DNA from: Actinoplanes siamensis
GTDB taxonomy: Bacteria > Actinomycetota > Actinomycetes > Mycobacteriales > Micromonosporaceae
DNA: 64,000 bases
Direction of reading: 5' to 3'
Assembly: GCF_016862395.1 (NCBI RefSeq)
Contig: NZ_BOMW01000050.1
Coordinates: 1-64,000, forward strand
Shown here: one piece after another, positions 25,639 through 34,488 of the stretch
Numbering within the stretch: position 1 is the first letter of the stretch
Layout of the letters: every line of letters begins with the position of its first letter
Notes under the pieces: generated by a model
What the model was told of the DNA's origin: nothing
Seen by the model: only the letters and a program-made list of their open reading frames with translations
The model's database searches: none
Program-made: the position numbers and the translations under genes

Positions 25639-26217
25639 ATGAGAAGCAGCTGGCGCACGATAGACATCGTGATCGCCTCGGTCATCGCCGTCGCGTTCGG
25701 CGTGATCTTCTGGGCCTGGGACGCCGTCTGGGCGGCCACCGAGAACGCGTTCGTGTTCTTCCCGCCGGCGCAGGCCGTCCTCTATGGGATGTGGTTCCTG
25801 CCGGCCGTGCTGAGCGGGCTGATCATCCGCAAGCCGGGCGCCGCGTTCTTCACCGAGACGGTCGCCTCGATCATCTCGGCGCTGCTCGGCAACAAGTGGG
25901 GCGCCACGGTGATCGTGCAGGGCGCGGCGCAGGGCCTGGGCGCCGAGCTGGCGTTCGCGTTCTTCCGCTACCGCGTCTTCACGCTCCCCGCCGGGCTGCT
26001 CTCCGGCGCCCTGGCCGGCCTGGTCGCGGCGGTCTTCGACTGGTTCGTCTGGACCTACGCCTACCAGCTGTGGAGCTACCGCGTCCCGTACGCGCTGATC
26101 ACCGTCGTCAGCGCCACGGTGATCGCCGGTGCGGGCGCCTGGCTGCTGGTCCGGGCCCTGGCCCCGACCGGCGTCCTGGACCGGTTCGAGGCCGGTCGGG
26201 AGCGAGCCCTCATCTAG
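25639..26217 (+). CDS. ykoE: ECF-type HMP/thiamine transporter substrate-specific component
   Basis: A 192-residue membrane protein of the YkoE family, the S-component for hydroxymethylpyrimidine or thiamine in YkoEDC-type ECF systems. It has about five helices, starting RTIDIVIASVIAVAFGVIFW, with the family-typical GNKWGATVIVQGAAQGLGAE. ATG 25639 is set by GGGAGG five bases upstream. It is directly followed by ykoD with no gap. The TPP riboswitch upstream supports the vitamin B1 role. Confidence 0.92.
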   Translation: MRSSWRTIDIVIASVIAVAFGVIFWAWDAVWAATENAFVFFPPAQAVLYGMWFLPAVLSGLIIRKPGAAFFTETVASIISALLGNKWGATVIVQGAAQGLGAELAFAFFRYRVFTLPAGLLSGALAGLVAAVFDWFVWTYAYQLWSYRVPYALITVVSATVIAGAGAWLLVRALAPTGVLDRFEAGRERALI

Positions 26218-27633
26218 ATGTCCGAAGTTCATCTGCGGGGGTTCGGGTGGCGGCACGCCGGCCGCCGCGCCTGGGCGGTCCGCGGGCTGGACCTGACGGT
26301 CCGGCACGGCGAACGGGTGCTGCTGCTCGGCCCGTCCGGCGCGGGCAAGAGCACCCTGCTCGCCGCGCTGGCCGGACTGCTGCCGGAGGACTCCGGCGAG
26401 GCCGGGGGCACCATCGAGATCGACGGGCTGGACCCGCGCAAGGCCCGGGACCGCACCGGCATCCTGTTCCAGGACCCGCAGACCCAGCTGGTGATGGCCC
26501 GCTCCGGCGACGACGTGGCGTTCGGCCTGGAGAACCGCGGCCTGCCCCGGGCGGAGATCTGGCCGCGGGTGGCCGAGTCGCTGGAGCGCGTCGGTTTTCC
26601 GTACGACATCTCCCGGTCCACCGCCGCGCTCTCCGGCGGCGAGGCGCAGCGGCTGGCCCTCGCCGGGGTGATCGCGCTGCGCCCCGGCCTGCTGCTGCTC
26701 GACGAGCCGACCGCCAACCTGGACCCGGCCGGCGCCGCGTTGATCCGTGACGCGATCGCGCGGGCGGTCGGCCCGGACACCACGCTGATCATCGTCGAGC
26801 ACCGGGTCGCCGAGGCGTTGCCGCTGGTCGACAAGGTGGTGGTGATCGAGCCGGGTGGCGGCGTGCGTGCCCAGGGCACGCCCGCAGAGGTCTTCGCCGC
26901 CTACGGCGAAGACCTCGCGGAACACGGCGTCTGGGTGCCGGGTTGCCGCATCGCCGCGCGGCCGTCCCGGGTTGCGCCCACCGACGAGCTGGTACGTGCG
27001 GAAGCGGTCACCATCCCGGGCCGCCTCCCCGCCGTGACGCTCACCGTCCGGGCCGGCGAAGTGGTCGCGGTCACCGGGCGCAACGGCGCCGGCAAGTCCA
27101 CCCTCGCGCTGGTGCTCGGCGGTCTGCTCGCGCCGGTCGCCGGGCGGGTCACCGGGTTCGGCGATCGCCGGCCGCCGCACAGGTGGCGGGCCCGGACGCT
27201 GACCCGGCGGATCGGCTCGGTCTTCCAGAACCCGGAGCACCAGTTCGTCACCGGCCGGGTCGCCGACGAGCTGGCCCTCGGGCCGCGCCGCCTCGGCAGG
27301 CCGCCCGCCGAGGTCCGCCGGACCGTGGACACGCTGCTGCAGCGGCTGCGGCTGGAGAAGCTGGCGGCGGCGAACCCGTACACGCTCTCCGGCGGCGAGG
27401 CCCGGCGGCTGAGCGTGGCCACCGCGCTGGCCACCGCGCCGCGGCTGCTGGTGCTCGACGAGCCGACGTTCGGGCAGGACCGGCGGACGTGGCTGGAGCT
27501 GGCCGACCTGATCGCGGAACTCCGCGACGAGGGGCACGGGATCGTGGCTGTCACCCACGACGGGGACTTCGTCCGTACCGTCGCCGATCGCACCTCGGTC
27601 ATCGGCGGACCCGCCGGGGAGGAGCGGCCTTGA
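26218..27633 (+). CDS. ykoD: ECF transporter fused double ATPase
   Basis: A 471-residue protein with two ABC ATPase domains in tandem, energising YkoE uptake. The first has LLGPSGAGKST, LSGGEAQRLALAG and LLLLDEPTANLD. The second has VTGRNGAGKST, LSGGEARRLSVAT and LLVLDEPTFGQD. Both look catalytically complete. ATG 26218 abuts the ykoE stop and the last codon overlaps the TTG of ykoC, so the three genes are translationally coupled. Confidence 0.93.
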   Translation: MSEVHLRGFGWRHAGRRAWAVRGLDLTVRHGERVLLLGPSGAGKSTLLAALAGLLPEDSGEAGGTIEIDGLDPRKARDRTGILFQDPQTQLVMARSGDDVAFGLENRGLPRAEIWPRVAESLERVGFPYDISRSTAALSGGEAQRLALAGVIALRPGLLLLDEPTANLDPAGAALIRDAIARAVGPDTTLIIVEHRVAEALPLVDKVVVIEPGGGVRAQGTPAEVFAAYGEDLAEHGVWVPGCRIAARPSRVAPTDELVRAEAVTIPGRLPAVTLTVRAGEVVAVTGRNGAGKSTLALVLGGLLAPVAGRVTGFGDRRPPHRWRARTLTRRIGSVFQNPEHQFVTGRVADELALGPRRLGRPPAEVRRTVDTLLQRLRLEKLAAANPYTLSGGEARRLSVATALATAPRLLVLDEPTFGQDRRTWLELADLIAELRDEGHGIVAVTHDGDFVRTVADRTSVIGGPAGEERP

Positions 27634-28403
27634 CCGTCACCGCCGCCGCACCGCTGGCGCGCCGCAATCCGGTAGCCAAGCTGGGCGCCGCGCTGCTGTT
27701 CACGCTGCCGCTGGTGGCCACACTGGACCCGGTGACCCCGGCCGTCGCGCTGGCCGTGGAGCTGGTCGCGCTGCCGTTCTTCGGCGTGCGGCCCGGGGTG
27801 CTCGCCCGGCGGGCGTGGCCGCTTCTGATCGCCGCTTTCGGGGTGCTGGTGAGCATGCTGCTGTTCGCCGCCGACCGCGGCGGCGCCCTGCTCGTCTCGC
27901 TCGGCCCGCTGGACGTCACCACCGGCGTGCTGTCCGCCGCCACCGGGCTGGTCCTGCGCATCTTCGCCGTCGCGCTGCCCGGCATCGTGGTGTTCACCAC
28001 CACCGATCCGACAGACCTGGCCGACGCCCTGGTGCAGAACGCCCGCGCGCCGGAGCGGTTCGCGGTCGGCGCGCTGGCCGCGTTCCGCCTGATGCCGCTG
28101 CTCGGCGACGAGTGGCGGATGCTCACCGTGGCCCGGCGCGCCCGCGGCGCGGACACCGGCCGCGACCCGCGCGCCTTCGTGTCCACCGGGTTCGCGCTGC
28201 TGGTCGGCGCGCTGCGGCGCGGGGTCCGGCTGGCGGTGGCGATGGACGCGCGCGGCTTCGACTCGGGGATCCCCCGCACGCACGCCCGGGTGTCCTCGTT
28301 CACCCGGGCCGACCTGGCCCTGCTCGTCGTCTCCGGGCTGGCGTCCGCGGCGATCCTGACCCTCGCCGTCGCCACCGGATGGTTCCGCCCGATCATCGGT
28401 TGA
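27630..28403 (+). CDS. ykoC: ECF transporter transmembrane component
   Basis: A 257-residue CbiQ-family membrane protein that joins the S-component to the ATPases. The coupling motif in the C-terminal half (VARRARGADTGRD) and a second motif (AMDARGFDSG) match the two Ala-Arg-Gly signatures of EcfT. The start is TTG 27630, overlapping the ykoD stop (TTGA) with GGGGAGGAG a few bases upstream. It ends the riboswitch-controlled operon. Confidence 0.9.
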   Translation: MTVTAAAPLARRNPVAKLGAALLFTLPLVATLDPVTPAVALAVELVALPFFGVRPGVLARRAWPLLIAAFGVLVSMLLFAADRGGALLVSLGPLDVTTGVLSAATGLVLRIFAVALPGIVVFTTTDPTDLADALVQNARAPERFAVGALAAFRLMPLLGDEWRMLTVARRARGADTGRDPRAFVSTGFALLVGALRRGVRLAVAMDARGFDSGIPRTHARVSSFTRADLALLVVSGLASAAILTLAVATGWFRPIIG

Positions 28404-28471
28404 CCGCGTGTTCGCCGGCCGGACACCACCTCGACAGTGGACGTTGACCTGCTCCCGCGAGGGTGGCGCTC

Positions 28472-30184
28472 ATGGGTCATGGCCACGATCACGATCACTC
28501 TTCCGCGGCGGCTGCCGGGGCCGGCGTCCCCGAAGCCGTGGATCTGAGCATCCCGGACAGCGAACTCTCCCCCTCCGACCACTCGCGGCGCGACTTCCTG
28601 CGCGGGGCCGGCCTGCTCGGCGCGGGCGCGGCAGCCGCGTCGGTCTTCGGCCGGCCGGGCGCCGCGGAGGCCGCCGGCCTTGCGCACACCCACGACCACC
28701 AGGGCGGCGGCAACGTCCAGGGCGGGTTCCGGTGGCTCGCCGGCGACCACCACATCCACACCCAGTACAGCTCCGACGCGCAGTACCGGGTGCTGGACCA
28801 GGCCCGGCACGGTCACGCGTACGGCCTGGACTGGCTGGTGATCACCGACCACGGCAGCGCGGCGCACGCCAAGATCGGCGTGGACAAGGTCAACCCGGAC
28901 ATCGTCAAGACCCGCTCCGAGATCCGCGACCTGCTCACCTTCCAGGGCCTGGAGTGGAACATCCCGGGCGCCGAGCACGCGACCGTCTTCGTCCACCCGG
29001 GCAGGCACGAGGTCGACGTCCTGAAGAGGTTCGAGAACGCGTACGACGGCTCGCTGCTGCCGGCCACCAACACCGCGGCGCAGAACGAGGCGATCGCCAT
29101 CGAGGGCATCAAGTTCCTCGGTGAGCAGGTCGAGCAGCGCAAGGTGGAGGGTGCGCTGTTCCTGGCGAACCACCCGGCCCGGCGCGGCATCGACTCCCCG
29201 CACGAGATCCGCAACTGGCGCGACGCCGACCCGACCGTCGCGATCGGCTTCGAGGGCGCGCCCGGCCACCAGGCCGCCGGCATCCCCGCCCCGAACGGCC
29301 GTGGCGGCGCCCGGGGCTACTACGACAACAATCCGTCGGCCGCGTCGTTCGCCGGCTACCCGCTGGAGAGCTACCGCACCTGGGGCGGCTTCGACTGGAT
29401 GACGGCGACCGTCGGCGGCCTCTGGGACAGCCTGCTCGCCGAGGGCAAGACCTGGTGGATCACCGTCAACTCGGACTCGCACGTGGTCTACCTGGACCAG
29501 TCGGCGCAGGGCGCGAACAGCGACTTCAACGCCAACGGCAAGTACAACGACCCGGAGTACACGGGCCAGCCGCTGATCACGGCCGGCGACTTCTGGCCGG
29601 GCTACTACGGCCGGACCAACGTGGGCGCCACGTCGTTCTCCTACAAGTCGGTCATGGACGGCCTGCGCGCCGGACGCGTCTGGGTCGACCACGGCCGGCT
29701 GATCAAGGGCTTGGACGCCCGGGTCCGGCAGACCGGCGACCGCCGCGCGCACACCGGCACCCCGCTCGGCGGCGTACTGCGGGTCAAGCGGGGCACCTCG
29801 ACCGAGCTGACCGTCGACATCGGCCTGCAGGACACCCCGAACTGGGCGACCTTCATCCCGCGCCTGCGCCGGGTCGACGTCATCGCCGGCACGGTGACCG
29901 GGCCGGTCTCCGACCGGGACAGGTTCACCGCCCCGAACACCAAGGTGGTCAAGTCCTTCGAGATCGGCAAAACCAGCGGCTCGGTCTCGCTGAGCTTCGA
30001 CCTGGGCCGCCTGGACAAGCCGTTCTACGTCCGGCTCCGCGGCACCGACGGCAACCGCACCCAGCCCGGCCTGCTCGGCGCCTCGACCGACCCGTACGGC
30101 CCCGAGCTGGACGTGGTGGGCGACGCCGACCCGTGGGGCGACCTGTGGTTCTACACCAACCCCATCTGGGTCCTCCCCCGATGA
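28472..30184 (+). CDS. Tat-exported PHP-domain metal-dependent hydrolase
   Basis: A 570-residue protein of the polymerase and histidinol phosphatase (PHP) superfamily. The N-terminus is His-rich (GHGHDHDHS). A twin-arginine signal follows at residues 38-50 (SRRDFLRGAGLLG), so the folded metal-loaded enzyme is probably exported. PHP metal ligands appear in GDHHIHTQYS (H94, H96), VITDHGSAAH (D126, H127) and VNSDSHVV. The C-terminal 170 residues look like a beta-sandwich. ATG 28472 has GAGGGTGG upstream; a GTG at 28463 is possible. The next gene overlaps its stop (ATGA). The substrate is unknown. Confidence 0.85.
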   Translation: MGHGHDHDHSSAAAAGAGVPEAVDLSIPDSELSPSDHSRRDFLRGAGLLGAGAAAASVFGRPGAAEAAGLAHTHDHQGGGNVQGGFRWLAGDHHIHTQYSSDAQYRVLDQARHGHAYGLDWLVITDHGSAAHAKIGVDKVNPDIVKTRSEIRDLLTFQGLEWNIPGAEHATVFVHPGRHEVDVLKRFENAYDGSLLPATNTAAQNEAIAIEGIKFLGEQVEQRKVEGALFLANHPARRGIDSPHEIRNWRDADPTVAIGFEGAPGHQAAGIPAPNGRGGARGYYDNNPSAASFAGYPLESYRTWGGFDWMTATVGGLWDSLLAEGKTWWITVNSDSHVVYLDQSAQGANSDFNANGKYNDPEYTGQPLITAGDFWPGYYGRTNVGATSFSYKSVMDGLRAGRVWVDHGRLIKGLDARVRQTGDRRAHTGTPLGGVLRVKRGTSTELTVDIGLQDTPNWATFIPRLRRVDVIAGTVTGPVSDRDRFTAPNTKVVKSFEIGKTSGSVSLSFDLGRLDKPFYVRLRGTDGNRTQPGLLGASTDPYGPELDVVGDADPWGDLWFYTNPIWVLPR

Positions 30185-30735
30185 CGAACGGGATCGCGGC
30201 GGCCGGCTCCCCGGCCGGCGCCATCCCCGGCGTGGCAGCGGTCCCGGCCTCCTCCGGCGGCGTCGCCCGCATCGTCGGGGTGAGCCTGGGCCACCGCACC
30301 CTGGCCGAGGCCGACCACTGGATCCAGGAGCTGGCCCCGGCTCCGGTCCTGGCCTGCACGCACCTGGTGCAGGTCCCGTTCCCGCACGTCGCGATCAGCC
30401 TGCTGACCTCGGAGCCGGTCCGCACCGACCCGGCCCTGCGGGCCGCCGCCGACGCCGCGGCCGGCGGCCCGGCCGGCCGGGCCGTGCTGTTCCCGGGCAG
30501 CGCCCGGCTGACCGGCTCGCTGACGGTGAGCGAGATCCTGCAGCGCAGCTCGATCGCCCGGGTCGAGGTTCTGGGCGGCGGCGCGGCCACCCCGGACGCG
30601 CTCGTCGACACCGGGGACTTCGTCCGCCCGCAGTTCCGCTCCGGCGAACTGGTCCTGGTCACGACGCCGGCCGCGGGAGACCGCCTGGTTCCCTTCGAAC
30701 GCCGCGACCCGACTCCCTGCTGCGCCGCCCACTGA
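30181..30735 (+). CDS. hypothetical protein coupled to the PHP-domain gene
   Basis: A 184-residue protein that I do not recognise. It is soluble with an Ala/Pro/Gly-rich N-terminus without a convincing signal, then an alpha/beta-like stretch (GVSLGHRTLAEADHWIQELA, VLACTHLVQVPFPHVAISLL) and an end in CCAAH. Its ATG overlaps the stop of the PHP gene by four bases, so the two are made together. That coupling is the only hint to its role. Confidence 0.65.
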   Translation: MTNGIAAAGSPAGAIPGVAAVPASSGGVARIVGVSLGHRTLAEADHWIQELAPAPVLACTHLVQVPFPHVAISLLTSEPVRTDPALRAAADAAAGGPAGRAVLFPGSARLTGSLTVSEILQRSSIARVEVLGGGAATPDALVDTGDFVRPQFRSGELVLVTTPAAGDRLVPFERRDPTPCCAAH

Positions 30736-30820
30736 TCCTTGAATCCGGCGTTCCAGCCGGCTTCCGTCAGAGGAAACCTTCCGGCAGGCACCCGATGGTG
30801 ACTTGAATCGATCAACGCTT

Positions 30821-30837
30821 GCGCCTAGTCTAGGCGC
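30821..30837. repeat. 17-bp dyad
   Basis: A 7-bp inverted repeat, GCGCCTA and TAGGCGC, with a three-base centre, downstream of the 184-residue protein. It may be a short terminator stem or an operator; no neighbouring promoter decides between these. Confidence 0.45.
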
Positions 30838-30873
30838 GGAGCAAGATGCTGTACGCACTCTCCCGGAAACCAC

Positions 30874-30914
30874 GAAGGTGAGGATCAGGCCTTCGCAGCC
30901 CGATCCTCACCTTC
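30874..30914 (-). terminator. 13-bp stem terminator
   Basis: A perfect 13-bp stem (30874-30886 with 30902-30914) with a 15-base loop lies between convergent genes, 17 bases after the stop of the small membrane protein at 30931. It could serve both strands. Confidence 0.7.
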
Positions 30915-30930
30915 ATCGCCCGGAGGGGCG

Positions 30931-31152
30931 CTAGAGAAGCAGTTCGACCAGAGCGGTGGCCCCGGCGATCACAGTCGCCAGTCCACCGAGGACGACCCCC
31001 GCGGTCCGGAGGTATTCGATGATCACCGCATGTCTGCCCGGCCCACTCCCAGTGCCGGTGGCAACCTCCGCGTAGGCCGGGACGACTTCCGCGAAGCTGT
31101 CAAGGGCAGCGTCAGGCCGCGAACTCTCCGGCTCCGGCTGTCGTAGGCTCAT
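30931..31152 (-). CDS. small C-tail membrane protein
   Basis: A 73-residue protein: a hydrophilic first half, then one helix near the C-terminus (TAGVVLGGLATVIAGATALVELLL). ATG 31152 is preceded by AGAAAGGA, a plausible ribosome site. No family is recognised. It is single-gene in context, ended by the 13-bp stem downstream. Its small size keeps confidence moderate. Confidence 0.5.
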   Translation of the reverse strand: MSLRQPEPESSRPDAALDSFAEVVPAYAEVATGTGSGPGRHAVIIEYLRTAGVVLGGLATVIAGATALVELLL

Positions 31153-31803
31153 GCCGAATCCTTTCTCTCATCGGGGAGGCGGGTTCACAGCGGCGGCCCC
31201 TCCGGCATGAGGGGCCGCCGCGCCACGAATATGCATGATTCCGGCTTCCAGATGTTTCCCGCCTTTCGCGCCAGGTCGGGGCGCATGTGCCGATGCACGT
31301 GCATTTGCAAGTACCCCTGACGCCTCTCGATGGAGCATATTCACTTTGCGCCTCGCCGGTCGACGTCACTCAAAGTAAGCGGCTACCGGAGAGGGTGAGG
31401 GAGAGCGGCGTCTGCACGTGCATCGGATCGCGCAGAATGCCCCGCCGCTTCCAGGAAACTTGCAGATTCCATCGACACTTGCGTATCTGACCTGCTCCGG
31501 CGCGTGCCACTCTATGTAACGAGCGCGGAAAGACGGACCACAACACGCCTGCCGAGTTCGGAGGCAACGGCACGGGACTCCCGAACGCAGTCGATGAGAT
31601 TCACCCGTGAGCGCCGGAGGGGTCCCCCGATCGGGTGCATCTGGGGCGGTTCGTCTCCGGCTGAGGGTTACCGAGCCGGCCACGATCTTCGGGGATGTCG
31701 CCGGCCGGGGAACGTGTACCGCGACAACGAGGTGCGGCCGCGACGCGCCGGGTGATCAGCGCCGCCTCCTCGGGCGGCGCTGATCAGGAGACGGCTGAAC
31801 GCG
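31153..31803. other. 650-base stretch without a convincing gene
   Basis: Base composition is visibly lower in GC than the neighbours, and the short open frames here lack a good ribosome site, codon bias or any family resemblance. A 14-base sequence at 31290-31303 recurs inverted at 31413-31426, each containing the 10-bp palindrome TGCACGTGCA. Words TTGCAAGT (31305-31312) and its near complement AACTTGCAG (31459-31467) also recur. This could hold regulatory sites, a small RNA or a decayed insert. Confidence 0.5.
31290..31426. repeat. inverted 14-bp repeats around TGCACGTGCA
   Basis: CCGATGCACGTGCA at 31290-31303 and its reverse complement at 31413-31426 are 109 bases apart. Each contains a self-complementary 10-mer, giving two operator-like dyads within a gene-poor region. 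Confidence 0.6.
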
Positions 31804-32178
31804 TCACAGGACGTAGGTGGCGATCATCTGGCTGAGCTGGCGGATGTCGACGTTGCGCTTGAACTCGAGCCGGACCTTGCCCAGGCCGCTGTACCAGAGG
31901 TCAAGCTCGGTGTCCCGGTCCAGGCTGCCGGCGGTCTCCACCGAGAAGGCCTGGATCCTGCTGTACGGCAGCGACGTGAAGTCGGTCTTCGAGCCGGTGA
32001 TGCCCTGGACGTTGACGGCGATCAGCCGCTTGTTGGTGAAGACCACGAAGTCGCGGACCGAGCGGAACGCGAAGACGATCTGCTCGCCCTGGATCAGGAA
32101 CGGCGCGACCTGCGGGTACAGCTCACCCGGGTCGCACGGGTTGAGCTTGAAGACGGAACCGTTGGCGAAGTCGATCAC
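31804..32178 (-). CDS. bacterial PH-domain protein (bPH_1 type)
   Basis: A 124-residue protein covering one bacterial pleckstrin-homology-like domain. The typical pattern is visible: LIQGEQIVFAFRSVRDFVVF, TNKRLIAVNVQGITGSK, LPYSRIQAFSVETAGSLDRD and ELDLWYSG. These domains form ring-like oligomers in YvbH-type proteins; their cell function is mostly unknown. The start is GTG 32178, eleven bases after the MetF-like gene, so they may be co-transcribed. Confidence 0.88.
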   Translation of the reverse strand: MIDFANGSVFKLNPCDPGELYPQVAPFLIQGEQIVFAFRSVRDFVVFTNKRLIAVNVQGITGSKTDFTSLPYSRIQAFSVETAGSLDRDTELDLWYSGLGKVRLEFKRNVDIRQLSQMIATYVL

Positions 32179-32189
32179 AATGGGCGACC

Positions 32190-33107
32190 CTATCGGCCGA
32201 GGAGCGCCGCCACCTCGGCGGCGAGCTTGGTGGTGGCCTCGATCTCGGCCTTGCGGATCGACACGCTCTCCACGTTGAAGCCGTACGGCACGCCCAGGTG
32301 CTCGCAGAAGTCCCGCAGGTCACGGGCGATGTCGAGGCAGTGCTTGTACGACTCGGCGAGCGGGTCCGGCGAATGCCGCAGCGAGTTCTGCAGCCAGCGC
32401 GGCACGTCGACGCCGAGCCAGCGCAGGAACTCCAGCGTCTTGAGCGATCCGCACAGCGACAGCGTGAAGATCATCGTCCGGGGTCGCACACCCCGTGCCC
32501 GGCACTCGTAGTAGTAGTCGGAGATCAGGTTCTTGGTCTCGTTGACGTGGTAGACGACCTGCGAGATGAAGAAGCCGGCGCCGCGCTCCTGCTTGGCCAG
32601 CATCCGCAGGTGCTCGTCCCGCCGCTCGCCGATCGCCACCGCGCCGAGCGGCAGCTCCGGGCGGATCTCGCCACGCAGCTCCTGGGCGCGGCGCAGCCCG
32701 GTGCGAACCGCCTTGCCGCCGGACGACGGGCCGACGAAGACGCTGAGCACCCGCTCCGGGTCCGCGTCCCGCATCCAGTCGCACAGCTCGTCCTCGCCGT
32801 ACTTGCCGACGCACCGGTAGATGATCACCGGCTCGGCCCAGGCGCTCAGGTGCGTCTCGTAGTAGCGCACCGGGTCGAGCGTGGCGAGGAACGGGAACGG
32901 CCGCTCCTCCGGGTTGCGGTCCGACTCGTCGTCGATGTCGTACAGGATCAGCCCATCCAGATCGAGGCCGCCGAGCCGCTCCAGCGTCACCTCGGCGATC
33001 TCCTTGATCCGTTCCTCGGAGGTGCTGCGCTTCGGCGGCGTCACACTGAACAGCAGCACACCACTGCGCGCATCGGCCAGCATTTCCGGCAGTCGGGCAC
33101 GAGTCAT
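32190..33107 (-). CDS. methylenetetrahydrofolate reductase-like protein
   Basis: A 305-residue protein related to the MetF/FAD-linked reductase TIM barrel but divergent from it. The start has [19 protein letters not shown] in place of the MetF EFFPPKT strand, followed by [20 protein letters not shown]. The later [23 protein letters not shown]-type region and [10 protein letters not shown] match the family strand-helix order. I infer a folate or C1 role, but the flavin and folate residues cannot be confirmed by eye. ATG 33107. The bPH gene follows. Confidence 0.7.
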   Translation of the reverse strand: MTRARLPEMLADARSGVLLFSVTPPKRSTSEERIKEIAEVTLERLGGLDLDGLILYDIDDESDRNPEERPFPFLATLDPVRYYETHLSAWAEPVIIYRCVGKYGEDELCDWMRDADPERVLSVFVGPSSGGKAVRTGLRRAQELRGEIRPELPLGAVAIGERRDEHLRMLAKQERGAGFFISQVVYHVNETKNLISDYYYECRARGVRPRTMIFTLSLCGSLKTLEFLRWLGVDVPRWLQNSLRHSPDPLAESYKHCLDIARDLRDFCEHLGVPYGFNVESVSIRKAEIEATTKLAAEVAALLGR

Positions 33108-33285
33108 GGACCCCACCTTAGAAACCGCTCGCCCACCGCACCCACGACCGCCCATCGTTCCCGCCAGTCGAACAACCAGACTAGTCGTACGCATCGATCA
33201 ACTCGATCGGCATCAACTCCGACGCCTGATCGACGGCCGGCGGTGCGGCGCGGGGCCCCGCCGTACGCCTGCGAAAATCGACACC

Positions 33286-33582
33286 ATGCTGATCGCCTTC
33301 TCTGTCACGCCGATCGGGGTCGGTGACTCCGTCGGCGACGCCGTCGCCGAGGCCGTGCGCGTCGTCCGGGCCTCCGGGCTGCCCAACCGCACCGACGCCA
33401 TGTTCACCACGATCGAGGGTGAGTGGGACGAGGTGATGGCCGTCGTCAAACAGGCCGTCGACGCCGTCGCCGCGGTGGCGCCACGGGTCAGCCTCTCGCT
33501 CAAGGCCGATGTCCGGCCCGGCGTGACCGGCGCGCTGACCGCCAAGGTGGAGCACATCGAGCGGGTGCTGAACCAGCCATGA
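33286..33582 (+). CDS. MTH1187-type thiamine-binding protein
   Basis: A 98-residue ferredoxin-like protein of the MTH1187/YkoF family (former DUF77), whose members bind thiamine or HMP-like ligands. The start [20 protein letters not shown] and the later [20 protein letters not shown] are typical. It is 4.9 kb from the riboswitch-led ykoEDC operon and probably serves the same vitamin. Its stop overlaps the next gene (ATGA). Confidence 0.88.
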   Translation: MLIAFSVTPIGVGDSVGDAVAEAVRVVRASGLPNRTDAMFTTIEGEWDEVMAVVKQAVDAVAAVAPRVSLSLKADVRPGVTGALTAKVEHIERVLNQP

Positions 33583-34397
33583 GCCATGAACCGGGCGCCG
33601 GGCCGGCCCTGCCGTCGGGAGCGGGCACCGAACCGGCCATGGGCCCCGCAGCGGATGCCTCGCCAACCGTGACACCTGGAAACGAACCGGCCACGACGCC
33701 GGGAGCGAGCGCTCGGCCGGCCGGCAGGCGACTGGTGATGTGGGACATCGACTACACCCTGCTGCGTGGCGGTGGAGTCGCGGCCCGCGCCTGGAGGACC
33801 GCGTTCACCGAGGTCACCGGAGTGCCCTGGCGCGACGAACCGATCTTCGGTGGCCGCACCGACCTGGACATCTGCAGCGGGGTCTTCGCCGCGCACGGGG
33901 TCACCGACTGCACGCCGGAACGGTTCTTCGCGCGGTACGTGGAGATCGTCGGCACGGTCGGGCACGAGTTCGCCGAGCAGGGCGAGCTGATGCCCGGAGT
34001 GCGGGAGGTGCTGGCCTGCCTCGCCGGCCGGCCGGACGTCGTGCAGACCCTGGTCACCGGCAACGTCCCGGAGGTGGCCGCGATCAAGGTGAACGCGTTC
34101 GGGCTGGCCGGCTCGTTCGACATCGAGGTCGGCGGTTACGGCACCGACGACAGCGTGCGGGCCACCCTGGTCCGCCGCAGCCTGGAGCGGGCCCAGGCCA
34201 AGTACGGCGAGGTGTTCCACCCCGTGGTGATCGGCGACACCGTGCACGACGTGACGGCGGCGCTGGCCAACGACGCGGTGGCGATCGCGGTGGCCACCGG
34301 CGCCACACCGGCGGCCGACCTGGCCGCCGCCGGCGCGCACGTGGTCCTGCCGGACCTCAGTGATCTGGCGGCCGCGGTCCGGGCCCTGGCCGGTTGA
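33579..34397 (+). CDS. HAD-superfamily hydrolase
   Basis: A 272-residue phosphatase-type HAD protein. The catalytic DxD is in [13 protein letters not shown], motif II in [10 protein letters not shown], and motif III/IV in [16 protein letters not shown] cap domain lies between residues about 70 and 140. The first 50 residues are a Pro/Ala-rich, low-complexity leader. The ATG at 33579 overlaps the upstream stop by four bases, which argues that the leader is translated; a start near MWDIDYT at 33738 would remove it. It could act on thiamine phosphate or another small phosphate; this is unproven. Confidence 0.83.
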   Translation: MSHEPGAGPALPSGAGTEPAMGPAADASPTVTPGNEPATTPGASARPAGRRLVMWDIDYTLLRGGGVAARAWRTAFTEVTGVPWRDEPIFGGRTDLDICSGVFAAHGVTDCTPERFFARYVEIVGTVGHEFAEQGELMPGVREVLACLAGRPDVVQTLVTGNVPEVAAIKVNAFGLAGSFDIEVGGYGTDDSVRATLVRRSLERAQAKYGEVFHPVVIGDTVHDVTAALANDAVAIAVATGATPAADLAAAGAHVVLPDLSDLAAAVRALAG

Positions 34398-34421
34398 CCA
34401 CGGAACCAGAGGCCCTCTCGC

Positions 34422-34488
34422 GGATCACACGGGGCTGCGGCGTGGTCCGCGGACGGGGCCTGGAACTCGCCCCGCCCTCGTGTGATCC
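34422..34488. terminator. nested inverted repeat between convergent genes
   Basis: A 10-bp stem (34422-34431 with 34479-34488) encloses a second 6-bp stem (34454-34459 with 34469-34474). It lies between the HAD gene and the histidine phosphatase gene and may end both transcripts. Confidence 0.55.

Noticed and set aside
24562-27558. A 998-residue reading frame on the minus strand
   Set aside because: It is a shadow of ykoE-ykoD and the hydrolase, with Arg/Gly/Asp bias typical of antisense frames in GC-rich DNA.
28472-28500. His-rich start of the PHP protein as a metal-responsive leader peptide
   Set aside because: It is continuous with the Tat signal of the same gene and no stop or hairpin separates them.
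31287-31755. Small genes in the 31.2-31.8 kb gap
   Set aside because: Frames of 67-105 codons lack ribosome sites, show no codon bias and give Arg/Cys-rich products with no recognisable fold.
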